From Chloroflexota bacterium (GTDB lineage Bacteria; Chloroflexota; Dehalococcoidia; UBA3495): a stretch of DNA of 6,674 bases. This document shows, in pieces, positions 1-5,296 of this stretch (within the stretch, counting starts at the first letter, position 1; each line of letters starts with the position of its first letter). Where the stretch lies: contig JACZXN010000099.1 of assembly GCA_022571575.1 (NCBI GenBank), forward strand, positions 1 to 6,674, read 5' to 3'. Position numbers and translations under genes: made by a program. The notes under the pieces are model-generated. The model was not told the origin of the DNA. It saw only the letters and a list, made by a program, of their open reading frames with translations, and did no database searches.

Positions 1-1026
1 GTACAACCCCGCGATCAGGTACATGGCGCGGTGGGTCTCCAGGAGGTTGGAGTTGTTGCCGGCGTCGGTGCCCAGGCCCACGGCCATGCCGGCGTCCAGC
101 ATCTCGGGCAGCAGCCCCGACTGGGTCATGCCGGCGCCGCCCTTCACCGCCGCCGTGGGAACCACCACCGCCCTGGTCCCGGTGTCCGCCAAAACCGCGA
201 CTTCACTCTCGTCCAGACCCAGCATATGGGAAAGGGTCACGTTGCCGCCCAAGACCCCCAATTTCTGAAGGTATTGGGTCGGCCGCATGCCCGTTTCTCT
301 GAGGGTGGTCTCCACATAATCTTGGCCGTTGTTGTAGTGCAGGGTGAGGCCGGTCCCGTACTGGTCGGCCAGCCGTTTGCACTGGATGAGCAGTTCATCG
401 GTACAGAAGCTGGGGGAGAATGGCATGGCCCAGGCCCGCACTCTGCCGTCCAACTGACCGTCGAATCTTTCGATGGCCGCCTCCACGGTGCTGACGGCGT
501 CGGCGGTGGACGAGACCGGCAGGTTCAGGGGGTTGGGCCGGTCGGTCACGTGGGCGCCCACGATGATCCGGCATCCGGCTTGCCGGTAGGCATCCAGGCA
601 CCGGTCCAGGTGCTTGGTGCTGCCGGGGTCCAGGAAGGTGGTGGTGCCGTACTTCAGCAGTTCGGTGATGGCCAGCAGGCTGGTGTGAAATTCCTCATCC
701 TCGGTCATGACCGACTGGAGCTTGAACACGTTGGGCAGATAGGCCGAGCCCAGGTCGTCGGGGAAGATGCCCCTGGTGGCGTGGGCGTAGCTGATGTGCA
801 TGTGTCCGTTGCAGAACCCCGGCGTCACCACCATGTCCCGGGCGTCGATCACCCGGTCCGCCTGGACCCCGGCCAACTCCGCGGCCTTGCCGACCTGGAG
901 GATGCGTTGTCCCTGGACGACCAGTGTCCCGTCGCCGATGACGCGGCGCTGGGGGTCCATGGTGATGATGAATCGGGCGCCTTCGATCTTGATGATGGGG
1001 TCCGACTTCACTGTGGCGTCTGGCAT
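1..1026 (-). CDS. TRZ/ATZ-type metal-dependent amidohydrolase, 3'-truncated by window edge
   Basis: This is a cytoplasmic amidohydrolase of the TRZ/ATZ/cytosine-deaminase-like group, whose members hydrolytically remove amino or chloro groups from purines, pyrimidines or s-triazines. The 342 visible residues contain the N-terminal beta-sandwich strand (IIKIEGARFIITMDP, about 11-25), the first metal motif GFCNGHMH (H75, H77), a strand-5 histidine (LTLH, H230), a strand-6 histidine (LSHMLGLDE, H267) and the metal aspartate in GLGTDAGNNSN (D321). The frame is open to position 1, so roughly 100 C-terminal residues are missing compared with the usual 430-470. The start at 1026 is chosen because AAGGA lies 8 nt upstream; in-frame ATGs at 1035 and 1056 lack this, and an in-frame TAA sits at 1083-1081. 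Oddity: the Glu normally three residues after the strand-5 His is Asn (HYNN, N233), and the usual 'SN' after strand 6 is also changed. The substrate cannot be told. It is divergent from the amidase next door. Confidence 0.88.
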   Translation of the reverse strand, partial: MPDATVKSDPIIKIEGARFIITMDPQRRVIGDGTLVVQGQRILQVGKAAELAGVQADRVIDARDMVVTPGFCNGHMHISYAHATRGIFPDDLGSAYLPNVFKLQSVMTEDEEFHTSLLAITELLKYGTTTFLDPGSTKHLDRCLDAYRQAGCRIIVGAHVTDRPNPLNLPVSSTADAVSTVEAAIERFDGQLDGRVRAWAMPFSPSFCTDELLIQCKRLADQYGTGLTLHYNNGQDYVETTLRETGMRPTQYLQKLGVLGGNVTLSHMLGLDESEVAVLADTGTRAVVVPTAAVKGGAGMTQSGLLPEMLDAGMAVGLGTDAGNNSNLLETHRAMYLIAGLY

Positions 1027-1034
1027 ATCCAGCA

Positions 1035-1039
1035 TCCTT
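1035..1039 (-). promoter_or_regulatory. Ribosome binding site deciding the amidohydrolase start
   Basis: On the minus strand AAGGA is followed by an 8-nt spacer and the ATG at 1026. The two upstream in-frame ATGs (1035 and 1056) have no comparable purine-rich stretch at the right distance, so this site favours the shorter N-terminus, MPDATVKSDP. Note that the ATG at 1035 overlaps this site. Confidence 0.55.
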
Positions 1040-1079
1040 GGCACAAACTGGGGCATAGACTGGCCCGTGGGGATGGAGT

Positions 1080-1085
1080 ATTATA
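1080..1085 (-). promoter_or_regulatory. Candidate -10 box (TATAAT) for the left amidohydrolase
   Basis: A perfect TATAAT reads on the minus strand in otherwise GC-rich DNA, about 54 nt upstream of the preferred ATG at 1026. No good -35 hexamer lies 16-18 nt further up: the sequence there is GC-rich, and the best match is TCGGCC with a 19-nt spacer. An activator or an alternative sigma factor may be needed, or the box may be chance. Confidence 0.4.
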
Positions 1086-1120
1086 CCGCGCCGGGTCAGC
1101 GACGGGCCGAGTACAGCCTG

Positions 1121-1149
1121 TTGACCGGCCAACGCCGCCCGCATATCAT
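1121..1149 (+). promoter_or_regulatory. Sigma70-like promoter for the amidase: TTGACC-N17-TATCAT
   Basis: TTGACC (1121-1126) and TATCAT (1144-1149) are each one to two bases off consensus and are separated by exactly 17 nt. Transcription would begin near 1156, leaving a leader of about 28 nt before the ATG at 1184. This position also argues against the in-frame ATG at 1148, which lies inside the -10 box. The site sits back to back with the minus-strand TATAAT at 1085-1080. Confidence 0.6.
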
Positions 1150-1183
1150 GCTTGAGTCCTTAACCCGCGCCCCGGGTGACAGC

Positions 1184-2593
1184 ATGAATAAGTCTGACCT
1201 ACCTTTTCTCAGCGCATCGGAACTGTCCCGGTTGATGGCCGCCAGGGAGGTTTCCCCAGTGGAGGCGGCGGAGGCGTACCTGGAGCGCATCGAGTCGCTG
1301 AACGGCAGATTCCACGCCTACCTCACGGTGACGGCCGATGAGGCCCTGGAGGCCGCGAAAAAAGCGGAGCAGGAGATCGCCCAGGGCAACCACCGGGGTC
1401 CCATGCACGGCGTCCCCGTTGCCGTCAAGGACCAGATCCACACCAAGGGAATCCTGACCACCGGCGGCTCTCCGGTGTTCAAAGACTTCGTGCCCACCGA
1501 AGACGCCACGGTCATCGTCAACCTGAAAGAGGCCGGCGCCGTGCTGTTGGGCAAGCTCAATATGACCGAGTTCGCCACCACGGGCCTGTCCCACCAGTTC
1601 GACCCGCCGCGGAACCCCTGGGACTTGGAACGGTCCACGGGCGGCTCCAGCAGCGGATCGGGGGCCGCCACGGCCGCATTTCTTTGCGGGTCCGCTCTGG
1701 GAGAAGACACGGGAGGCTCGGTGCGCTTCCCGGCGTCGTGGTGCGGCCTGGCTGGGCTCCGGCCCACTTGGGGACGGGTCAGCCGCTACGGGGTCATGCC
1801 CGGCGTCCGCTCCATGGACACCATCGGCCCCCTGGGACGCACCGTGGAGGACTGCGCCATAACCCTGGCGGCCATCGCGGGCCACGACCCCAAGGACCGG
1901 CTGAGCAGCAAAGAGCCGGTCCCCGACTACCGGGCCGCTCTCACCGGGGACGTCAAGGGCCTGAGAGTGGGGATCGTCCGGGAACTCCTCTACACCGATC
2001 GGGTGGATGAGGAGGTGCGCCGATCGGTGCTGGCCGCCGCCGGCACTCTGAGGGAGATGGGCGCTCAGGTGGAAGAGTTGTCGATACCGCTGGCCGCCGA
2101 CGCCGGGACCATCTCCGGCGCCATCAGGGTGGAGGCCCCGGTCACCTACGGGGAACTGCTGCGTGACCGGCCCGGGGATATCGCCCACGACAACCGCATC
2201 GCCTATATGGTGGGCAGCATCATGCCCGCGCCATACTACTACAAGGGCCTGCGGCTCAGGTCTCTGATCCGCGACCAGGTATTGGCGGCCCTGGACGGCG
2301 TGGACCTGTTGCTGTCCCCGACCACGGGGGTGGCCGCCCAACTGTTGGAGCCGGACCCGGTGATCGACGGCAAGGGTAAGGGCAACCGGACCCCTTGGCT
2401 GCTGACCACCACCTTCAGTTTGGCCAACGTCCCGGCCCTGAGCCTGCCCTGCGGCTTCACCGCCACTGGCCTGCCCATCGGCCTCCAGATCGCAGGGCGG
2501 CCCTTCGACGAGAGCACCGTATTGCGCGCCGGCCATGTCTACGAGCAAAATACCGATTGGCGCTCCCGCAGGCCCACTATGTTCGATGGTTAA
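1184..2593 (+). CDS. Amidase signature (AS) family hydrolase
   Basis: This is a cytoplasmic amidase that hydrolyses a carboxamide to acid plus ammonia or amine through a Ser-cisSer-Lys triad. The 469 residues match a full-length single-domain member (usually 450-500). The triad is complete: K82 in PVAVKDQ, cis-Ser S155 in STGGSSSGSG, and nucleophile S179 in GEDTGGSVRFPA; the 24-residue spacing between the two serines is that of GatA. The order of conserved blocks is typical: PLHGVP-like PMHGVPVAVKD (73-83), LLGKLNMTEFA (121-131), GLRPTWGRVSRYG, and DTIGPLGRTVEDC. The start at 1184 (MNKSDLPFLS) has GGTGA 4 nt upstream and lies just downstream of a good promoter; in-frame ATGs further up run through the divergent gene. 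It resembles GatA-like amidases, but no gatB or gatC is present and nothing marks it as the tRNA amidotransferase. There is no allophanate hydrolase C-terminal domain. The natural substrate is unknown; neighbouring cyclic-amide hydrolases make a ring-opening product plausible. Confidence 0.93.
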   Translation: MNKSDLPFLSASELSRLMAAREVSPVEAAEAYLERIESLNGRFHAYLTVTADEALEAAKKAEQEIAQGNHRGPMHGVPVAVKDQIHTKGILTTGGSPVFKDFVPTEDATVIVNLKEAGAVLLGKLNMTEFATTGLSHQFDPPRNPWDLERSTGGSSSGSGAATAAFLCGSALGEDTGGSVRFPASWCGLAGLRPTWGRVSRYGVMPGVRSMDTIGPLGRTVEDCAITLAAIAGHDPKDRLSSKEPVPDYRAALTGDVKGLRVGIVRELLYTDRVDEEVRRSVLAAAGTLREMGAQVEELSIPLAADAGTISGAIRVEAPVTYGELLRDRPGDIAHDNRIAYMVGSIMPAPYYYKGLRLRSLIRDQVLAALDGVDLLLSPTTGVAAQLLEPDPVIDGKGKGNRTPWLLTTTFSLANVPALSLPCGFTATGLPIGLQIAGRPFDESTVLRAGHVYEQNTDWRSRRPTMFDG

Positions 2594-2661
2594 CCGGTCC
2601 ACGGAAGGGGCCGCCGGACCACTGGATTGCCCTTAGCGCAGCATTGTGAGAGATTGAACGG

Positions 2662-3666
2662 GTGCTCAAGAAGCTCGATCTAAAAGCATCGCTGGAAGGC
2701 CTGGTGCTCATCCGCGATGACCGGTTGCCGGTGCGGCGGATACCCCTGCGTGAGAAGCCGCTGCAGCGCTACGTGCTTCCCTACCGGAGCCTGTTGGGCC
2801 TGCTGATCATCTGCATCGCCTGGCCGCTGTCTTGGGCCGAGGATGGGGCGGCCAGCCAATTCACCTTCTTCCCCCTTTGGCTCGGTTTCATCCTTTGCAT
2901 CGACGGTCTGGTGCTGCGGCGCACCGGGACCTCGCTGATCGTCCGCAGCCCAAAGATCGTGGCAATGATGTTCATCGTCGCCATGCCCTACTGGTGGGCG
3001 TTCGAGGGTGTCAACCAGGTAACCCAGAATTGGGTCTACATCGGGCCGGTCACAAACACCGGGCTGTTCTACTACCTGCAGGCGTCGCTGGCCTTCTCGG
3101 TGGTCATTCCCGCCGTGTTCGAGGTGTCCGAACTCGTCGGTTCCTTCGGATTCATCAAACGTTTTGGCCATCTGCCGGCCCTGGTCTTGAGCCGGCGGCA
3201 GGTCATGTTGACGGGGCTATTTGGCCTATTGTCCCTGGCGGCGGTATTTCTGTGGCCCGCTTACCTGTTCCCGATGACCTGGGCGTGTCTGTTCTTCATC
3301 TTCGACCCCATCAACTGCCTCGCCGGCCGGCCCAGCATATTTTCTCAGATTCGGAACGGCGATTGGCGGGTGGTCATAGCCTTCGCCCTGGGCGCGTTGG
3401 GCTGCGGTTTCTTCTGGGAGATGTGGAACAACCAGGCGTCGGTAAGTTGGGAATACAATATCGGGTACGTGGATTTCGCCCGCGTCTTCCAGATGCCGCT
3501 GTTGGGGTACGGCGGTTACCTGCCCTTCGGTCTGGAGACCTACGCCGTGTTTCACTTCGCCGCCGGCCTGCTCGGCTGGTCCTCCGACGCCCACGTGCCC
3601 CTGAACGGGGACTCCCAGGCGAAGGGGGACTCCCAGGTGAAAGGGGACGTCCGGGCCGCAGACTGA
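2662..3666 (+). CDS. Polytopic integral membrane protein of unknown function
   Basis: I do not recognise a named family. The 334-residue product has a basic cytoplasmic-looking N-terminus (1-40, rich in K and R) and then about seven to eight hydrophobic segments, near 43-59, 67-85, 99-114, 134-154, 181-203, 205-220 (short), 236-253 and 287-305. There is no signal peptide. Likely functional polar residues sit at membrane borders: FDPINCLAGRPS (214-225), GDWR (233-236), FWEMWNNQ (251-258), and MPLLGYGGYLPFGLETYAVFH (278-298). Such D/E/N/W clusters suggest an enzyme or pigment/lipid-binding protein rather than a plain channel, but that is inference. The tail after residue 315 is hydrophilic and built from a short repeat. 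It starts with GTG (an in-frame TGA is at 2647-2649); a weak GAGAG lies 9 nt upstream. A second GTG at 2704, preceded by GGAAGG at a 4-nt spacing, is an alternative. It lies 68 bp after the amidase with no terminator between, so cotranscription is possible. Confidence 0.85.
   Translation: MLKKLDLKASLEGLVLIRDDRLPVRRIPLREKPLQRYVLPYRSLLGLLIICIAWPLSWAEDGAASQFTFFPLWLGFILCIDGLVLRRTGTSLIVRSPKIVAMMFIVAMPYWWAFEGVNQVTQNWVYIGPVTNTGLFYYLQASLAFSVVIPAVFEVSELVGSFGFIKRFGHLPALVLSRRQVMLTGLFGLLSLAAVFLWPAYLFPMTWACLFFIFDPINCLAGRPSIFSQIRNGDWRVVIAFALGALGCGFFWEMWNNQASVSWEYNIGYVDFARVFQMPLLGYGGYLPFGLETYAVFHFAAGLLGWSSDAHVPLNGDSQAKGDSQVKGDVRAAD
3607..3648 (+). repeat. 18-bp tandem repeat in the end of the membrane protein gene
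   Basis: Two direct copies of an 18-bp unit (3607-3624 GGGGACTCCCAGGCGAAG and 3625-3642, differing at two positions) are followed by a partial third, GGGGAC. The unit is a multiple of three, so copy-number change keeps the frame. It encodes GDSQAK-GDSQVK-GD in the hydrophilic C-terminal tail. Confidence 0.8.
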
Positions 3667-3722
3667 CGCAAAAGAACCGATGCAGTCCCGGCCCTTGTAT
3701 ATGGCCAGGGCCGCCACCCGCC

Positions 3723-3739
3723 GGGCAAGATTCTTGTCC
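3723..3739. promoter_or_regulatory. Imperfect dyad overlapping the flavoenzyme promoter, possible operator
   Basis: The 17-bp dyad is GG, one mismatched pair, then CAAGA-T-TCTTG, then CC. The inner 11 bp are perfectly symmetric around T3731. It overlaps the candidate -35 hexamer at 3734-3739, which is where a repressor would act. Only one copy is seen and no regulator gene is nearby, so the role is a guess. Confidence 0.3.
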
Positions 3740-3762
3740 CCTCCCCGGCGCCGGTGTATCCT
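3734..3762 (+). promoter_or_regulatory. Candidate promoter for the flavoenzyme: TTGTCC-N17-TATCCT
   Basis: TTGTCC (3734-3739) and TATCCT (3757-3762) each match four of six consensus bases at an exact 17-nt spacing. The predicted transcript start near 3769 gives a leader of about 97 nt before the ATG at 3866. The match is moderate and chance is possible. Confidence 0.4.
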
Positions 3763-3851
3763 TGTTCAACGGCCCGAGGGCTCCGACGGCCTGAGTTCCT
3801 GCCGCTCGGTCTGACCAGATACCTCATCACGCCATCGCCATCACGCTAACG

Positions 3852-3857
3852 AAGGAG
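3852..3857 (+). promoter_or_regulatory. Strong ribosome binding site (AAGGAG) of the flavoenzyme
   Basis: AAGGAG is followed by an 8-nt spacer and the ATG at 3866. It is the best ribosome binding site in the window, fixes the start of the gene, and suggests high translation relative to its neighbours. Confidence 0.85.
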
Positions 3858-3865
3858 ACTCACAG

Positions 3866-4948
3866 ATGAAGTTTGGAATCTTCACCATCGTTCCCTGGCA
3901 CGAGAGCAAAGGGCAACGGCAATCGCTGGACGAAGCCCTGGAACAGATCGAACTGGCCGATCAACTGGGCATCGACGAGGTCTGGCTGGGAGAGCACCGT
4001 TTCTCCCGCCATGGACTGCTATCGGGCATCTGGTCCTTCGCCGGCTTGGTTGCCGGTAGGACCGAGCAGATCCGCATCGGCACCGCCGTGGTGGTGCTGC
4101 CCCTGCACAACCCCATCCTGGTGGCCGAAGAAGCCGCCATGATCGATAACATCAGCGGCGGGCGTCTCAACCTGGGGATCGGCTCCGGCTACCAGCGCCA
4201 GGAGTTCGACGGTGTCGGCGTGGACATCAACGAGAGCCGCGAGCGGTTCTACGAGGCGGTGGATGTCATCCGCAAGGCCTGGACCGAAGAAACCCTGACC
4301 TTCCACGGCAAGTTCACCAACGTGGACAACCTGTGGGTCCTGCCCAAGCCTTTGCAGCAGCCCCATCCGCCACTGTTCCAGGCCGTGAGCACCTCACCGG
4401 CCAGCATCGACTTCGCCGCCAAGAACCAGATCCAGGTCATCGCCGGCGGGCCCACCGACATCCTGGGCCAGGCGCCGCAGGTCATCAAGGCCTGGCGGGA
4501 GAAGATGGAGGAATACGGCCATCCCCACGAACATCTGGACCCGCCCATGTCCAAGGGCATCTACGTGGCCCCGACCCAGGAAGAAGCCGAGCGCGACGCC
4601 GAGGAGTTGCAGAATTTCTCCTCGCGCATCCTGCGGTCCGAGGGCAACAACGGCCTGATCGGCATGCCCATCGACAAGGATGGGAACATCCCTCCCGGTT
4701 ACGAGCACTGGGCCAACCGGCAGGCCGACCGGGACCGCCGCGACGACCCGGGCCACGCCGGCCTGCCGCCACTGGTGGGAACACCCGAGGTGGTGATCGA
4801 GCGGCTGAAAGAGACCCAGGCGGCCGGCATCAACCATGTGTTTGGCAACTTCGGGTTCCCCGGCCTGCCCAACGAGAAGGTGCTGCGGTCCATCGAGCTA
4901 TTCGCCAAGGAGGTCATGCCCAACTTCCGCGAAGTGCCGGTGGCTTAG
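3866..4948 (+). CDS. LLM class flavin-dependent oxidoreductase (luciferase-like monooxygenase)
   Basis: This is a soluble flavin-dependent monooxygenase of the bacterial luciferase superfamily, a TIM barrel that uses reduced flavin (FMNH2 or F420H2) and, in most members, O2 to oxidise an organic substrate. The 360 residues fit the family. Hallmarks are MKFGIFTIVPW at strand 1, the motif ADQLGIDEVWLGEHRF (31-46), a strand with IRIGTAVVVLPLHNPILVAEE (69-89), and the signature IDNISGGRLNLGIGSGYQRQEF (93-114), followed by RFYEAVDVIRKAW. The C-terminal half has LVGTPEVVIERLKE (303-316) and the final GFPGL segment. A charged stretch at about 275-297 (GNIPPGYEHWANRQADRDRRDD) probably forms the variable loop over the active site. 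Substrate and cofactor choice cannot be read from the sequence. RutA, which opens the uracil ring, has the same fold, but this protein is not obviously RutA. Its flavin reductase partner is not in the window. It appears to be transcribed alone, from its own promoter to a strong terminator. Confidence 0.93.
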   Translation: MKFGIFTIVPWHESKGQRQSLDEALEQIELADQLGIDEVWLGEHRFSRHGLLSGIWSFAGLVAGRTEQIRIGTAVVVLPLHNPILVAEEAAMIDNISGGRLNLGIGSGYQRQEFDGVGVDINESRERFYEAVDVIRKAWTEETLTFHGKFTNVDNLWVLPKPLQQPHPPLFQAVSTSPASIDFAAKNQIQVIAGGPTDILGQAPQVIKAWREKMEEYGHPHEHLDPPMSKGIYVAPTQEEAERDAEELQNFSSRILRSEGNNGLIGMPIDKDGNIPPGYEHWANRQADRDRRDDPGHAGLPPLVGTPEVVIERLKETQAAGINHVFGNFGFPGLPNEKVLRSIELFAKEVMPNFREVPVA

Positions 4949-4979
4949 CGGACACCCAAGTTCTCAGCAGGAATTGAAC

Positions 4980-5010
4980 GGGGCTCGGCCATCATGGCCG
5001 GGCCCCTTTT
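4980..5010 (+). terminator. Rho-independent terminator after the flavoenzyme
   Basis: An 11-bp GC-rich stem (GGGGCTCGGCC / GGCCGGGCCCC, with one T-G wobble) closes a 5-nt loop ATCAT and is followed directly by TTTT. It lies 31 bp after the stop codon. Confidence 0.9.
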
Positions 5011-5033
5011 CGCGTCCCATGTTGAGCCAGGTT

Positions 5034-5052
5034 CGTCATTCCGGCGATGACG
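5034..5052. repeat. Short hairpin element with CGTCATTCCGGC, left outer arm
   Basis: CGTCAT (5034-5039) and ATGACG (5047-5052) form a perfect 6-bp stem around a 7-nt loop. Its first 12 bases, CGTCATTCCGGC, recur in inverted orientation at 5239-5250 (GCCGGAATGACG). This resembles a truncated copy of the dispersed ATTCCGGC...GCCGGAATGACG palindromes seen in many GC-rich bacterial genomes. Confidence 0.7.
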
Positions 5053-5067
5053 TTGTCTGATATGGAC

Positions 5068-5094
5068 CAGGGCGGGTCATAGACCCGCCCCTAC
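5068..5094 (+). repeat. 27-bp palindromic repeat unit, copy 1
   Basis: The unit reads CAGGGCGGGT, then the core CATAG, then ACCCGCCCCTAC. GGGCGGGTC and GACCCGCCC form a perfect 9-bp stem with a 3-nt loop (5070-5090). Both flanks match copy 2 (5152-5178) on the opposite strand, while the core differs. It is REP-like; no transposase gene is in the window. Confidence 0.85.
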
Positions 5095-5151
5095 ATAACG
5101 TATTGGTCTTCAGGCAAGCCGACTTGCGGACAAAAGGTGTGTTGCACCGGC

Positions 5152-5178
5152 GTAGGGGCGGGTTTCAAACCCGCCCTG
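5152..5178 (-). repeat. 27-bp palindromic repeat unit, copy 2 (inverted)
   Basis: Read on the minus strand, the unit is CAGGGCGGGT, core TTGAA, then ACCCGCCCCTAC, identical to copy 1 outside the 5-nt core. On the plus strand GGGCGGGTTT (5156-5165) and AAACCCGCCC (5167-5176) are perfectly complementary around a single C. The core has changed while the stem stayed paired, which points to selection on, or a mechanism that preserves, the symmetry. Confidence 0.85.
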
Positions 5179-5181
5179 TGT

Positions 5182-5222
5182 CGGTTCAACCGAACGACAT
5201 GAAACATGTCATGGGCGCGCCC
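5182..5222. repeat. Three short back-to-back palindromes
   Basis: CGGTT-C-AACCG (5182-5192), GACATG-AAA-CATGTC (5196-5210) and the perfect 10-mer GGGCGCGCCC (5213-5222) follow one another with gaps of two to three bases. Each is short enough to arise by chance, but the run of three is unusual. Confidence 0.55.
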
Positions 5223-5223
5223 C

Positions 5224-5250
5224 TGGATTCCGGCCTGCGCCGGAATGACG
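5224..5250. repeat. Dispersed-type palindrome TGGATTCCGGC...GCCGGAATGACG, right outer arm
   Basis: ATTCCGGC (5227-5234) and GCCGGAAT (5239-5246) form a perfect 8-bp stem with the loop CTGC, flanked by TGG on the left and GACG on the right. This form is familiar as a dispersed intergenic palindrome in many bacterial genomes. Its right half is the inverse of 5034-5045. It lies downstream of the dihydropyrimidinase stop, but lacks the T run of a terminator on the minus strand. Confidence 0.75.
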
Positions 5251-5296
5251 ATGTTTTACCTCTGATCCGCGTCACTGATTTCCTGCCGACGCCAGC

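Larger units (their letters stand above)
3667..3865. other. Intergenic region between membrane protein and flavoenzyme
   Basis: No credible gene lies here. It contains a 7-bp inverted repeat (CGGCCCT at 3689-3695 and AGGGCCG at 3707-3713, 11-nt loop) shortly after the membrane protein stop. No T tract follows it, so it is at most a weak transcription attenuator. Further on come an imperfect dyad, a candidate promoter and the flavoenzyme ribosome binding site, listed separately. Confidence 0.6.
5011..5296. other. Palindrome-rich intergenic island between convergent genes
   Basis: No credible coding sequence is present; a 65-codon open frame from 5103 runs through the repeats and lacks a ribosome binding site. 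Between 5034 and 5250 there are eight consecutive dyads: 5034-5052, 5070-5090, 5114-5127, 5156-5176, 5182-5192, 5196-5210, 5213-5222 and 5227-5246. Two of them belong to inverted copies of one 27-bp unit, and the two outermost share a 12-bp inverted sequence. The island lies where the plus-strand flavoenzyme and the minus-strand dihydropyrimidinase converge. No T-tract terminator for the minus-strand gene is visible. Confidence 0.8.

Noticed and set aside
31..1155. Long plus-strand open frame opposite the left amidohydrolase
   Set aside because: It is the antisense shadow of a clear amidohydrolase with intact metal motifs; the translation is rich in G, H, V and Q and shows no domain.
794..1183. 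N-terminal extension of the amidase frame to upstream ATGs
   Set aside because: The added residues are antisense to the divergent amidohydrolase and cross the amidase promoter; the family N-terminus begins at MNKSDLPFLS, which has its own ribosome binding site.
1184..2593. GatA subunit of the tRNA amidotransferase
   Set aside because: The catalytic blocks are shared by all AS amidases, and there is no gatB or gatC partner; the context is catabolic rather than translational.
1199..2602. Long open frame (467 codons) antisense to the amidase
   Set aside because: It mirrors the amidase codons in GC-rich DNA, has a G/P/Q/R/H-rich composition with no recognisable motif, and is fully overlapped by a gene with a complete catalytic triad.
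2594..2661. Possible terminator between amidase and membrane protein (GGTCC...GGACC, 2596-2620)
   Set aside because: The stem has only 5 bp with a 15-nt loop and no T tract follows.
3689..3713. Terminator after the membrane protein gene
   Set aside because: The 7-bp stem has an 11-nt loop and no T run; kept only as a note in the intergenic entry.
3866..4948. RutA pyrimidine monooxygenase
   Set aside because: Same fold and a tempting context beside a dihydropyrimidinase, but the N-terminal sequence and conserved blocks resemble generic luciferase-like monooxygenases, and no other rut genes are present.
5068..5178. CRISPR-like repeats
   Set aside because: There are only two copies, they are inverted rather than direct, and a single 57-bp interval separates them.
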